From Streptomyces taklimakanensis (GTDB taxonomy: Bacteria; Actinomycetota; Actinomycetes; Streptomycetales; Streptomycetaceae), in the NCBI RefSeq assembly GCF_009709575.1, contig NZ_WIXO01000001.1:3598001-3662000 (forward strand): a stretch of 64,000 bases of DNA, read 5' to 3'. Made by a program: the position numbers and the translations under genes. Positions 21,103 through 30,161 of this stretch are shown here, one piece after another. Position 1 is the first letter of the stretch, and every line of letters begins with the position of its first letter. Below the pieces are notes generated by a model that did no database searches, was not told the origin of the DNA, and worked only from the letters and a program-made list of their open reading frames with translations.

Positions 21103-24100
21103 GTGTCCACGCTCCCGACGTGGGATCGGTTCCGTCGTGCGGGCTGGAGGCAGCGCCGCCTGACGCGCGGGCGCCGTATGGCCCGGGGGGCGAGTGTCTC
21201 CGTCGCGGCCCTGATGGCCGTCACCCTGCTGCCGGTCGAGGCGTGGGCCATCCCACCGGACGACGGCCTGCGCACGGGGCCGACGCTGACGGCGCTCCAG
21301 CAGGACGCCGAGGCGGAACTGGACGAGGCGGCGGCCGCCGAGTACGAGGAATGGCTGGGCGAGCTGGACCCGCCGGTGGAGTACGAGCCGACGAAGACGG
21401 ACGTACCGGCCGGCGGCACCGCCGACGTCACGCTCGACACGGCGGGCGAGGACATGGTGCCGGCCGGGGACCTGCCGGTCAGCCTGGGCAAGGCGACCCC
21501 TACGGAGACCGAGCCCACCCCGCCGGAACCGTCGGGCACCTGGAACGTGGAGTTGGAGCCCCGCACCACCGTCGAGACCGCGGGGGTGGACGGCGCCATC
21601 ATCACCGTCACCCCGCCGGACACCGGAGCCACCCCGGTGGACGTGGCGCTGGACTACTCGACCTTCGAGGACCTGTACGGCACCGAGTGGGCGACGCGGC
21701 TGAAGCTGGAGCAGCTGCCCGAGTGCTTCCTGACCACGCCGGAGCTGGAGGAGTGCACCACCCCCGTGGAGGTGCCCAGCGCCAACGACCCCGGCACGGA
21801 CACGGTGCGCGCCACGATCGACCCGGCCGCCGCCCAGGCGTCCGGCCTGTCCACCCAGTCCGGTGGCGGCCCGGTGGTGCTGGCCGCCACCGACTCGGCG
21901 GCGGGCGCGGGCGGCACCTACAAGGCCACCGACCTCTCCCCGAGCGGCAGTTGGACCGCCGGCGGCTCCGGCGGCGGCTTCTCCTGGACGTACCCGCTGG
22001 CCGTCCCGCCGACCCCGGCCGGTCCGACGCCCAAGATCGCCTTCTCGTACTCCTCCCAGTCGGTGGACGGCAGGACGTCGGTGGCCAACGGCCAGGCCTC
22101 CTGGGTCGGAGACGGTTGGGACTACCACCCCGGCTTCATCGAACGCCGCTACCGACCGTGCTCCGACGACCTCGACGGCACCCCGAACAACAACAACGAC
22201 GACCACGAGAAGAAGGCCGATCTGTGCTGGGCCGGTCCCAACGTGGTGATGTCGATGGGCGGCACCACCACCGAACTGGTCCACCAGGTCGTCGAAGGGG
22301 AGGACGGTCCCGAGGAGAAGTGGATCCCGGCCACCGACGACGGCTCGAAGGTCGAGCTGAAGAAGGACACCGCCCTGGGCAACGGCGACAACGACGGTGA
22401 GCACTGGGTGGTCACCGCCCGGGACGGCACCCGCTACTGGTTCGGCCGCCACGACGTGGACGGGGACGGCACCCGCCCCCGAACCGATTCCGTCTTCACC
22501 GTCCCCGTCTTCGGCAACCACCCCGGCGAGCCGTGCCACGCCACGTCCTTCGCCGACTCCTCCTGCACCCAGGCCTGGCGGTGGAACCTGGACTACGTCG
22601 AGGACGTCCACGGCAACGCCATGGTCGTCGACTGGGCCAAGGAGACCAACCGCTACGCCAAGAACGGCAAGTACAAGGAGCACGTCTCCTACGTCCGCGG
22701 CGGTCACCCCGAGAAGATCGAGTACGGTCTGCGCGCCGACGACCTGACCGGCGCCCCCGCCGGACGGGTGGTGTTCTCCACCGCCGAGCGCTGCATCGCC
22801 GAGGGCGAGATCGACTGCTCCGACGCCGACTTCGACTCCGACAACCACGGCGACAGGCAACCCTGGTGGGACACCCCCTCCACCCTGCACTGCACGGCCG
22901 ACGACGAGAACTGCTACGTCTCCTCGCCCACCTTCTGGACCCGCAAGCGGCTCAAGGCCGTGACCACCCACGCCCAGCGCACCGAGGGCTCCACGGCCCT
23001 GTCCAAGGTGGACCACTGGTCGCTGGAGCACTCCTTCCCCAAGCAGCGCACCGACACCCACCCGCCGCTGTGGCTGGAGTCGATCACCCGCACCGGCTAC
23101 GCGCCCGACGGGGAGAGCACCACACTGCCGCCGGTGACGTTCCTGCCCAACGTCGTCGACATGCCCAACCGGGTCACGCGCTCCACCTCCGACCCGACCC
23201 CGGACTTCGACCGGCTGCGGGTGGAGACCATCCGCACCGAGACCGGCGGGGAGATCAAGGTCACCTACTCCCAGCCGTGCCCCATCGGCGCCGCCCCCGA
23301 CCCTCAGACCAACGACACCCGCTGCTTCCCCGTGCACTGGTCCCCGGACTCGGAGCTGGAGAAGCCGGGGATCGAGTGGTTCAACAAGTACGTCGTCACC
23401 AAGGTGGTGGAGCGGGACCGCGTCGCCCGTCAGCCCGACGTCGTCACCACCTACACCTATGAGGGCGATCCCGCCTGGGCCAAGGACCGCGACGAGTTCT
23501 CCAAGCCGGAGCTGCGCACCTTCAGCCAGTGGCGCGGCTACGCCTCGGTGGTCGTCAGGAAGGGCCTGACCGAGCGCACCGGCGAGCTGGACGCCACCGA
23601 GCAGACCCAGACCCGCACCCGCTACTTCCGGGGCATGTCGAAGGACGCCGACCGCGCGACCGTCACCGTCACCGACTCCACCGGGCAGACCATCGCCGAG
23701 GACCTCCTCCCCTACCAGGGCCGGGTGGCCGAGGCCATCACCTACGACGGGGTGGGCGGCGAGGTCGTCTCCCGTACGGTGTCGTGGCCGTGGGCGAAGA
23801 AGCTCGCCACCCGCGAACTCGGCGACGGACTGCCGGCCCTGGACGCCTGGCGCGTCGGCACCGGCCGCACCGACGCGATCGAGACGACCAGCGCCGGACA
23901 CGAACGCACCGTGCGCACGGTCCACACCGTCGACGACACCTACGGCCTGGTCGAGACCACCTACCGGCACACCCTGACCCCCGACGGGGAGGGCGGCCAC
24001 ACGGTCGGCGACCGGCAGTGCACCACCCACTCCTACGTCCACAACACCGGCAAGCACCTGATTGGACTGCCCTCCCGGGTCAGGACGACGGTCGGCACCT

Positions 24101-27100
24101 GTGAACAGGCCGCGTCCGCCGGCGGCGACCAGGTCGTCTCCGACACCCGCACCTCCTACGACGCGCTCGACGCCTTCGGGCAGACCCCGACGAAGGGCCT
24201 GCCGTACCAGGTGGACACCGTGGACGGGGACGGCACCGGCTGGATCACCAGCGCCCGCGCCACCTTCGACTTCATCGGGCGCCCGCTGACGGTGACCGAC
24301 GCCCAGGGCAACAAGACCAGCACCTCCTTCGGCCCCGGCACGGGAGTGCCCTTCACCACCACCACGACCAATCCGGCCGGGCACACCACCACCGTCACCC
24401 TCGACCCCGGCCGCGGCACGGCACTGAGGAGCACCGACGCCAACGGGCGGACGGTCACCAGCGCGTACGACCCGCTGGGACGCACCACCGCCGTGTGGAC
24501 GGCCTCCCAGGACCCGTCCTCGGACAAGGCCGCCCACACCTTCGCCTACCAGATCGACGAGGACGACCCACCGGCGGTGACCTCCCGCACCCTGCGGGAC
24601 AACGGCACCTACGCCGACACCGTCACCCTCTACGACGGTCTGCTGCGTCCGCTCCAGACCCAGACCGAGGCACTCGGTGGCGGCCGGATCGTCACCGACA
24701 CCCGCTACAACTCCCTCGGCCTGGCCGCCGAAACCCGCAACGGCTACCTCGCCGAGCACGAGCCGGAGACCGAGCAGTTCGTCCCCGAATCGGTCTTCCG
24801 CATCCCCAACTCCACCGAGATCGCGTACGACGGCCTGGGTCGTCCGGTGAAGGCCACCACCCTCCACGAGGGCACCCCGCAGCACTCGGTCACCACGGAG
24901 TACGGCGGGGAGTGGACCCTGGTCCGAAACGGCATGTCCGCCGACGGCCAGAGCACCCGGCGGGGCAGCACGGCCGTCAAGACCTGGACCGACACGCTCG
25001 GCCGTGCCGAACTCGTCCGGCACTTCACCACCCCCGCCCTGACGGAGTGGACGGACACCCGCTACACCTACGACGCCCGCGGCAACCACACCGAGGTCGC
25101 CGACCACGAGGGCAACGAGTGGAGCTACACCTACGACGCCCGCGGCCGGGTGACCTCCACCCGTGACCCCGACATGGGCACGGCCTCCTTCGCCTACGAC
25201 TCCCTGGACCGGCGGGTCCGCTCGGAGGACTCCCGCGGCAACGTGCGCGTCACCACCTACGACGTGCTCGGCCGCAAGACCGCCGTGCGCGAGGACACCG
25301 TCGCCGGTCCGCTGGTGGCCGAGTGGACCTACGACACGTTGCCGGACGCCAAGGGACTGCCGGTCGCCGCCACCCGTTACACCGACGGCGCGGCCTTCAC
25401 CACCGCCGTCACCGGGTACGACGCCGAGTACCGCCCCACCGGCACCGAGGTCGTCATCCCCACCACCCCCGACACCGGGGGCCTGGCGGGCACCTACGCA
25501 TACCGGCAGACCTACACGGCCACCGGGAAACCGCTGGCCACCACGCTGCCCGCGACTCCCGGCGGCCTGCCCGAGGAGAAGGTGATCACCCGGTACGACG
25601 GCGAGGGCTTGCCGATCACCACCTCCGGGCACGACTGGTACACCGCCGACACCGTCCACAGCCCGTTCGGCGAGGTGCTCCGCACGGTCAGCGGCGAGGC
25701 CCCGCACCGGGTGTGGTCCACGGCCGAGTACGACCCGAACACCGGCCGTCTGTCCCGTACGGTCACCGACCGGGAGAAGGCCGGTCCCCACCGCCTGACC
25801 AACACCTGGTACGGCTACGACATCGTCGGCAACGTCACCTGGATCACCGACATCCGGCCCGACGGCACCCGGGACCGGCAGTGCTTCTCCTACGACGCGA
25901 TCGGTCGGCTCCGCCACGCCTGGACCGGCGCGACCGGCGGCTGCCCGCGCGAGACCACCGCCCGGGACTCCGGCCCCGAGCCCACCGACGTCACCGCCGG
26001 CCCGGACGGCGACGGCTACTGGCACACCTACACCTACGACGCCATCGGCAACCGCACCTCGATGGTCGACCACGATCTGGCCGACCCGGCGCTGGACGAC
26101 ACCTACTCCTACTCCTACGGCACCGCCGTTCCCGCCACCGGGACGACCGGGCCGACCGAACTCCAGCCCCACACCCTCACCCGCGTCGACGCGGTGACCA
26201 GGACAGCCGGCGGCACCGTCGAGTCGCTCTCCACCTACGCCTACGACAACACCGGCAACACCATCGAGCGCACCATCGGAGGCGATACCCAGGCCCTCAC
26301 CTGGAACGCGGACAACAAGCTCACCTCGGTCGACACCACCGACGACGGCACGGCGGACGTCTCCTACCTCTACGACGCCGACGGCAACCGGCTGATCGAG
26401 AAGACCGCCACCGGAGCGACCCTCTTCCTCGGTGACGCCGAGGTCACCGTGGGCGCGACCGGCGACCCGGTCGACGCCCGCCGGTACTACACCCACCCCG
26501 GCGCACCCACCGTGATGCGCTCCACCGGCGGCAGCTCGGACCTGGCCGACCACGAGCTGACGGTGCTGGTGAACGACCACCACGGCACCGCCACCACCGC
26601 CGTCGCCCTGGACACGGCGATGACCGTCCAGCGCCGCAAGTTCGACCCGTTCGGCAACCCCCGCGGTGCCGAGCCCGCCGACTGGCCCGGACGCCGCACC
26701 TTCCTCGGCACCGGCATCGACGACCCGATCACCGGCCTGACCCACATCGGCGCCCGCGAGTACGACCCGACCACCGGCCGCTTCGTCTCCGTCGACCCGC
26801 TCATCGACATCGCCGACCCGATGCAGATGAACGGCTACGCCTACGCCAACAACAACCCCACCACCCTCTCCGACCCCACCGGTCTGAAGCCGATGATCAC
26901 CGAGAGCGGGAACGACTCCTACTACCTGGAGAGAGAGGACGCTTGGTGGTCCGGTGGTCCCGGTGCGTGGACCTTCAATGACCGTGACAAGAAGGTCGTG
27001 CCGAAGAACGACAGGTTGCGCACGATTGTCACTGTCGTTCACAGCATTGGCGGAGGGAAGAACGAGAAAAGAGTCACCGCCGAGCAGGAGGAGTGGAGGT

Positions 27101-28146
27101 GCAACTATAAATTCGGTGGGGGTTGTAGCTGGAAGGCCAGGAAGAACGTGGACTTCAACATGGAGGAAGTCCACAGAGCCTTGGATGTTACAGGCCTCCT
27201 TCCGGTGGCTGGGGTTCCATCGGATGTCGCCAATGCTGGAATCTATATCTTCGAGGGAAAGTGGGAGGAAGCTGGTTGGTCCCTCTTTGGTGCGATCCCG
27301 CTTATCGGTGAAGGGACTTCCATCGGCAGGAAGGGCGGGGAAATAATTTCCTGGATCTTTGGTGCCGGGAAGAAATGCAGTAGGCACAGCTTTGTCGCCG
27401 GCACCGAAGTCCTCTTGGCGGACGGCACCGCCAGGCCCATCGAGGACCTTGAAATCGGCGACACGGTCCTGGCCACCGACCCCGAAACCGGTGAGACCAC
27501 GGCCAAGACCGTCACCGCGACCATCCTCACCGAAGACGACAAGACCTACGTCGATCTCACCATCACCACCGAGGACGGCACCGACACCCTCACCACCACA
27601 GACCATCACCCCTTCTGGTCCGAGTCCGAGCAGGCCTGGGTGGATGCCGGTGACCTCACCCCCGGCGCAACCCTCCGCACGGATGACGGCACCACCGTCA
27701 CCCTCCACACCACCCGCACCTACACTGCCCACCAGGACACCTACAACCTCACCATCGCCGGCCTGCACACGTACTATGTGCTGGCAGGGCAGACGCCGGT
27801 CCTCGTTCACAACAGCAACTGCGGCCCTGAGTTTTCCATCAATGAAGGGCAGTTCGGAAAGAAGTGGGGTAAGCACGCCCAGGACTATGGCCTCAACCCC
27901 GGTGATGCCTCTGCCCGGCAATGGTTCCGTGACAAAATCGCCGAGGTTCGGGGGTCGCATGATGAGGTCCGGCGAGGTCCGTGGAATCCTGCGAATGGCG
28001 GTGGAGAAGATTACTTCTTCTACCGCAGAGGGAACGATCTCCTCGTGACGAAGGGTGACGGCCAGTTCGTCACCATGTTCCCCATGGAGAAACCGAATGG
28101 CTGGTTCCAGCAAGCCACTCCCTACTCGTGTGGGTGTAAGAAATGA
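21103..28146 (+). CDS. Secreted RHS polymorphic toxin with Hint and colicin D-like tip
   Basis: A 2,347-residue exported RHS/YD-repeat toxin. The GTG at 21103 is chosen because GGGGGG lies 7 bases upstream and a signal peptide follows at once (RRMARGASVSVAALMAVTLL, cleavage near AWA at about residue 48); starts at 20971 and 21088 are alternatives. An SpvB-like part (FSYSSQSVDGRTSVANG) lies near residue 320. YD repeats such as YDPLGRTT, YDARGRVTS and YDADGNRL follow, up to the RHS core end NGYAYANNNPTTLSDPTGL (DPTGL at 1924-1928). A variable pre-toxin segment (GLLPVAGVPSDVANAGIYI) leads to a Hint protease starting at Cys2092 (CSRHSFVAGTEVLLADG) and ending VHN at 2235-2237. The last ~105 residues resemble the colicin D tRNase: KKWGKHAQDYG with candidate catalytic His2258, FRDKIAEV and GQFVTMF. 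An immunity candidate overlaps the stop. Confidence 0.88.
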   Translation: MSTLPTWDRFRRAGWRQRRLTRGRRMARGASVSVAALMAVTLLPVEAWAIPPDDGLRTGPTLTALQQDAEAELDEAAAAEYEEWLGELDPPVEYEPTKTDVPAGGTADVTLDTAGEDMVPAGDLPVSLGKATPTETEPTPPEPSGTWNVELEPRTTVETAGVDGAIITVTPPDTGATPVDVALDYSTFEDLYGTEWATRLKLEQLPECFLTTPELEECTTPVEVPSANDPGTDTVRATIDPAAAQASGLSTQSGGGPVVLAATDSAAGAGGTYKATDLSPSGSWTAGGSGGGFSWTYPLAVPPTPAGPTPKIAFSYSSQSVDGRTSVANGQASWVGDGWDYHPGFIERRYRPCSDDLDGTPNNNNDDHEKKADLCWAGPNVVMSMGGTTTELVHQVVEGEDGPEEKWIPATDDGSKVELKKDTALGNGDNDGEHWVVTARDGTRYWFGRHDVDGDGTRPRTDSVFTVPVFGNHPGEPCHATSFADSSCTQAWRWNLDYVEDVHGNAMVVDWAKETNRYAKNGKYKEHVSYVRGGHPEKIEYGLRADDLTGAPAGRVVFSTAERCIAEGEIDCSDADFDSDNHGDRQPWWDTPSTLHCTADDENCYVSSPTFWTRKRLKAVTTHAQRTEGSTALSKVDHWSLEHSFPKQRTDTHPPLWLESITRTGYAPDGESTTLPPVTFLPNVVDMPNRVTRSTSDPTPDFDRLRVETIRTETGGEIKVTYSQPCPIGAAPDPQTNDTRCFPVHWSPDSELEKPGIEWFNKYVVTKVVERDRVARQPDVVTTYTYEGDPAWAKDRDEFSKPELRTFSQWRGYASVVVRKGLTERTGELDATEQTQTRTRYFRGMSKDADRATVTVTDSTGQTIAEDLLPYQGRVAEAITYDGVGGEVVSRTVSWPWAKKLATRELGDGLPALDAWRVGTGRTDAIETTSAGHERTVRTVHTVDDTYGLVETTYRHTLTPDGEGGHTVGDRQCTTHSYVHNTGKHLIGLPSRVRTTVGTCEQAASAGGDQVVSDTRTSYDALDAFGQTPTKGLPYQVDTVDGDGTGWITSARATFDFIGRPLTVTDAQGNKTSTSFGPGTGVPFTTTTTNPAGHTTTVTLDPGRGTALRSTDANGRTVTSAYDPLGRTTAVWTASQDPSSDKAAHTFAYQIDEDDPPAVTSRTLRDNGTYADTVTLYDGLLRPLQTQTEALGGGRIVTDTRYNSLGLAAETRNGYLAEHEPETEQFVPESVFRIPNSTEIAYDGLGRPVKATTLHEGTPQHSVTTEYGGEWTLVRNGMSADGQSTRRGSTAVKTWTDTLGRAELVRHFTTPALTEWTDTRYTYDARGNHTEVADHEGNEWSYTYDARGRVTSTRDPDMGTASFAYDSLDRRVRSEDSRGNVRVTTYDVLGRKTAVREDTVAGPLVAEWTYDTLPDAKGLPVAATRYTDGAAFTTAVTGYDAEYRPTGTEVVIPTTPDTGGLAGTYAYRQTYTATGKPLATTLPATPGGLPEEKVITRYDGEGLPITTSGHDWYTADTVHSPFGEVLRTVSGEAPHRVWSTAEYDPNTGRLSRTVTDREKAGPHRLTNTWYGYDIVGNVTWITDIRPDGTRDRQCFSYDAIGRLRHAWTGATGGCPRETTARDSGPEPTDVTAGPDGDGYWHTYTYDAIGNRTSMVDHDLADPALDDTYSYSYGTAVPATGTTGPTELQPHTLTRVDAVTRTAGGTVESLSTYAYDNTGNTIERTIGGDTQALTWNADNKLTSVDTTDDGTADVSYLYDADGNRLIEKTATGATLFLGDAEVTVGATGDPVDARRYYTHPGAPTVMRSTGGSSDLADHELTVLVNDHHGTATTAVALDTAMTVQRRKFDPFGNPRGAEPADWPGRRTFLGTGIDDPITGLTHIGAREYDPTTGRFVSVDPLIDIADPMQMNGYAYANNNPTTLSDPTGLKPMITESGNDSYYLEREDAWWSGGPGAWTFNDRDKKVVPKNDRLRTIVTVVHSIGGGKNEKRVTAEQEEWRCNYKFGGGCSWKARKNVDFNMEEVHRALDVTGLLPVAGVPSDVANAGIYIFEGKWEEAGWSLFGAIPLIGEGTSIGRKGGEIISWIFGAGKKCSRHSFVAGTEVLLADGTARPIEDLEIGDTVLATDPETGETTAKTVTATILTEDDKTYVDLTITTEDGTDTLTTTDHHPFWSESEQAWVDAGDLTPGATLRTDDGTTVTLHTTRTYTAHQDTYNLTIAGLHTYYVLAGQTPVLVHNSNCGPEFSINEGQFGKKWGKHAQDYGLNPGDASARQWFRDKIAEVRGSHDEVRRGPWNPANGGGEDYFFYRRGNDLLVTKGDGQFVTMFPMEKPNGWFQQATPYSCGCKK

Positions 28147-28550
28147 CCGAGCGGAAAGTCGCGAATCTGCGAGCGGGGCAACGCGTGCGAGCCGCGTATG
28201 GTGTGAAGTACGTCGCAGGTGAGTCTCAGGATTCCGTGGCAGTCGAGGCTGTGGAATTCCTGTTTGACTCAGCCCCTTCCATTCTCTTGTCTTGCGACAC
28301 GGACTGGACTCTCAAGGTCACTGAAGGTCGATGGCCGACGTTGCCCACATGGTGTTGGCCAATCGAGTCATGGGCTTTCGAGGAGATAGAAGAGATCGGG
28401 AGCCCTGGTCTCGACGCCATTATCTCGATCTCGGATATCCACAATTCCGTAGGTGAGGTTTGCGGTGTCCTATTGGAATTCCCTGTGGCGTGGGTGACCG
28501 TCAGATCAGGCGAAGCGCTGACATGGGACATCGCCCGTAAGGAGCGCTGA
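28143..28550 (+). CDS. Candidate immunity protein to the RHS toxin tip
   Basis: A 135-residue acidic cytosolic protein with no signal peptide and no recognised family. Its ATG overlaps the toxin stop codon by ATGA, the classical toxin-immunity arrangement. It is rich in Trp (WPTLPTWCWPIESWAFEE) and acidic residues (EEIEEIGSPGLD), and ends in beta-type segments VLLEFPVAWVTV. Base composition is visibly less GC-rich than the neighbours and matches the toxin tip, which suggests the two were acquired together. Colicin D immunity protein is smaller (about 87 residues by memory) and I see no sequence match, so this may be a new immunity family. Confidence 0.7.
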   Translation: MTERKVANLRAGQRVRAAYGVKYVAGESQDSVAVEAVEFLFDSAPSILLSCDTDWTLKVTEGRWPTLPTWCWPIESWAFEEIEEIGSPGLDAIISISDIHNSVGEVCGVLLEFPVAWVTVRSGEALTWDIARKER

Positions 28551-28566
28551 TAGCGCCAGCAAAACT

Positions 28567-28599
28567 GAAGCCCCGCCGGGTGCGTCCTGGCGGGGCTTC
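28567..28599 (+). terminator. Terminator of the toxin-immunity unit
   Basis: GAAGCCCCGCC and GGCGGGGCTTC form an 11-bp stem with an 11-base loop, 17 bases after the immunity stop and followed by TGTGTGG. It closes the RHS transcription unit. Confidence 0.85.
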
Positions 28600-28632
28600 T
28601 GTGTGGGGTGACGGCAGTAGTTGACGGCAACG

Positions 28633-29117
28633 TCAGCGGACGAGGGCGGCGCTGGGCGGCGGCTCGTCGCCGTTGGCGCGGCCTGTCTCAGCGATCGTCG
28701 GGCCGTTGAGTGTGGTGCTGAGAGTGTCGATGGCGTCGCGCTGGAGACGGAGTCGGACGTGGGCGTAGACGGTGGAGGTGACGCCGATGTGGGCGTGGCC
28801 GAGGAGTTCCTTGATGACGACGAGTTCGACGCCTTGTTCCAGGAGGAGGGTGGCGGTTGAGTGGCGGAGGTCGTGGAAGCGGATGCGGCGGAGGCCGGCC
28901 TTGCGGAGGAGCGTGAGGAAGGCGCGGGTGAGGTTGGTCGGGTCGATCGGTCGGCCCTGCGCGGTGGTGAACACGTGCCCGTCGTGCTGCCATGTGCTGC
29001 CCGAGGCCTCCCGCTCGCGCTGCTGCTGCTCGCGGTGGAGCTTCAGCGGCCGGAGGCAGCGGGCGGAGAGGGCGATGCGGCGCTCGGAGGCCCGGGTCTT
29101 GGTGGGCGGCGTGGCGG
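28633..29117 (-). pseudogene. Truncated tyrosine site-specific integrase
   Basis: Read on the minus strand, this is the C-terminal ~160 residues of a phage/ICE-type tyrosine recombinase. PPTKTRASERRIAL carries the beta-hairpin Lys region, then FTTAQGRPIDPTNLTRAF, the HxxR box FHDLRHSTATLLLEQG, the second His in ELLGHAHIGV and the nucleophile Tyr in STVYAHV. The N-terminal core-binding domain and the first catalytic Arg are missing; upstream of base 29117 the frame reads into unrelated Arg/Pro-rich sequence with a stop at 29190. A GTG at 28974 could still start a 113-residue remnant. It marks former mobile DNA next to the RHS locus. Confidence 0.85.
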
Positions 29118-29187
29118 GACCGGGACGGCGGCGCGGACGGTGAGGGCGTCTTGGTCTCCGCTCTCCGTACGGTGCGGAACGCCTGTC

Positions 29188-29916
29188 TCAGCGCTTCAGC
29201 GCGGCCATCAGGTCCTTCATGTCCGCCAGGAGGTGCTCACGCGTGGCGGTGGGGCCGAGTTGCGATACGAAGTCGGGGTTGGTCTCGGGTATGCCCTGCT
29301 GGGTGATAAACGTGGAGACTTGGAGCCGTATGACGGCGCCGCCGTCCCGCACGCTCAACTCCTGGTGGCTCGCGTCCGCGGTGCGTATCTCGTACGCGGA
29401 GTCACCCAGGTTGGGAACGGGGTCGACCAGGCCTTCCTTCTCCCCGTCGATGAGGTCCGGTTCCGTTTCCCAGGCCTCGAAATCCGGCCCGGGGTCGACC
29501 TCCTTGTGCAGCTCGTAGGTGATCATGACCGTGTAGCTCTGACGCTGTCCCGCACGCTCCAGGTCCATCATGCACCAGGCACGGTCCATCGCCGGGTGTT
29601 CGCGGTGGGTGTTGTGCCACTCCTCGCGCTCGCCCAGAGCGGCGGTGAGGGCCTTGAGTTCGGCGGCCGCGCAGAGGTCGTTCGTCGCTCCGTAGCCCTT
29701 GAGGTCGGGTGTGCCGGTGTGGGGCAGAAGCCCCGACAGCCAGAGGGCGGAGGCGCAGACGGCGCCGACGGCGGTGCCCGCGAGCCCGGCCGCCCAGGTG
29801 CGGCCGTGTCCACGGGTGGGGCGGCCCTCGGAACCGCGTGGGGTCGGGGGAGCGAGGTCGCCCGGCGAGGGAGCGGTGTCCCGGCTGCCGTGGGGGTCCT
29901 GCGAGGTGCTCGCCAT
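29188..29916 (-). CDS. Single-pass membrane protein, unknown
   Basis: A 242-residue protein with a Pro/Gly-rich N-terminus (about 45 residues), one membrane segment (AAGLAGTAVGAVCASALWL) and an extracellular domain of about 165 residues. That domain begins LKGYGATNDLCAAAELKAL, has a second Cys in RAWCMMDLERAG, and ends HLLADMKDLMAAL. This resembles the actinobacterial surface proteins in which two Cys of an extracellular DUF form a disulphide. The ATG at 29916 gives a sensible topology, although the nearest GGAAGGA is about 15 bases away; a longer N-terminus from 29991 is possible. Function unknown. Confidence 0.65.
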   Translation of the reverse strand: MASTSQDPHGSRDTAPSPGDLAPPTPRGSEGRPTRGHGRTWAAGLAGTAVGAVCASALWLSGLLPHTGTPDLKGYGATNDLCAAAELKALTAALGEREEWHNTHREHPAMDRAWCMMDLERAGQRQSYTVMITYELHKEVDPGPDFEAWETEPDLIDGEKEGLVDPVPNLGDSAYEIRTADASHQELSVRDGGAVIRLQVSTFITQQGIPETNPDFVSQLGPTATREHLLADMKDLMAALKR

Positions 29917-30161
29917 GATGCGTCGGATCCGTCCTTCCGCGTGTGACCACCGTTCGTGCGGCGTTCGAGTGATCCGAACATGGCAGATCACGTGGGCGTG
30001 GTGGTGTGTCGATCATGTGATGGGAGTGATATCGGGCCGTGAGGGAGCGGCGTGGGATGGGGCCTACGGTGGACGGCGCATGTGGAGGCCGGACCGGGAG
30101 AGAGGCGCCGGCACCCGGAGCGCGGCCTGCCGGTCAGGCCGCTCACTGTGAGGAGCGCGGG

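Noticed and set aside
20869..28113. A 2,400-codon open frame on the minus strand opposite the RHS gene
   Set aside because: It is the complement shadow of a GC-rich coding sequence: composition is Gly/Val/Arg-rich without domains, and the + strand frame has clear RHS motifs.
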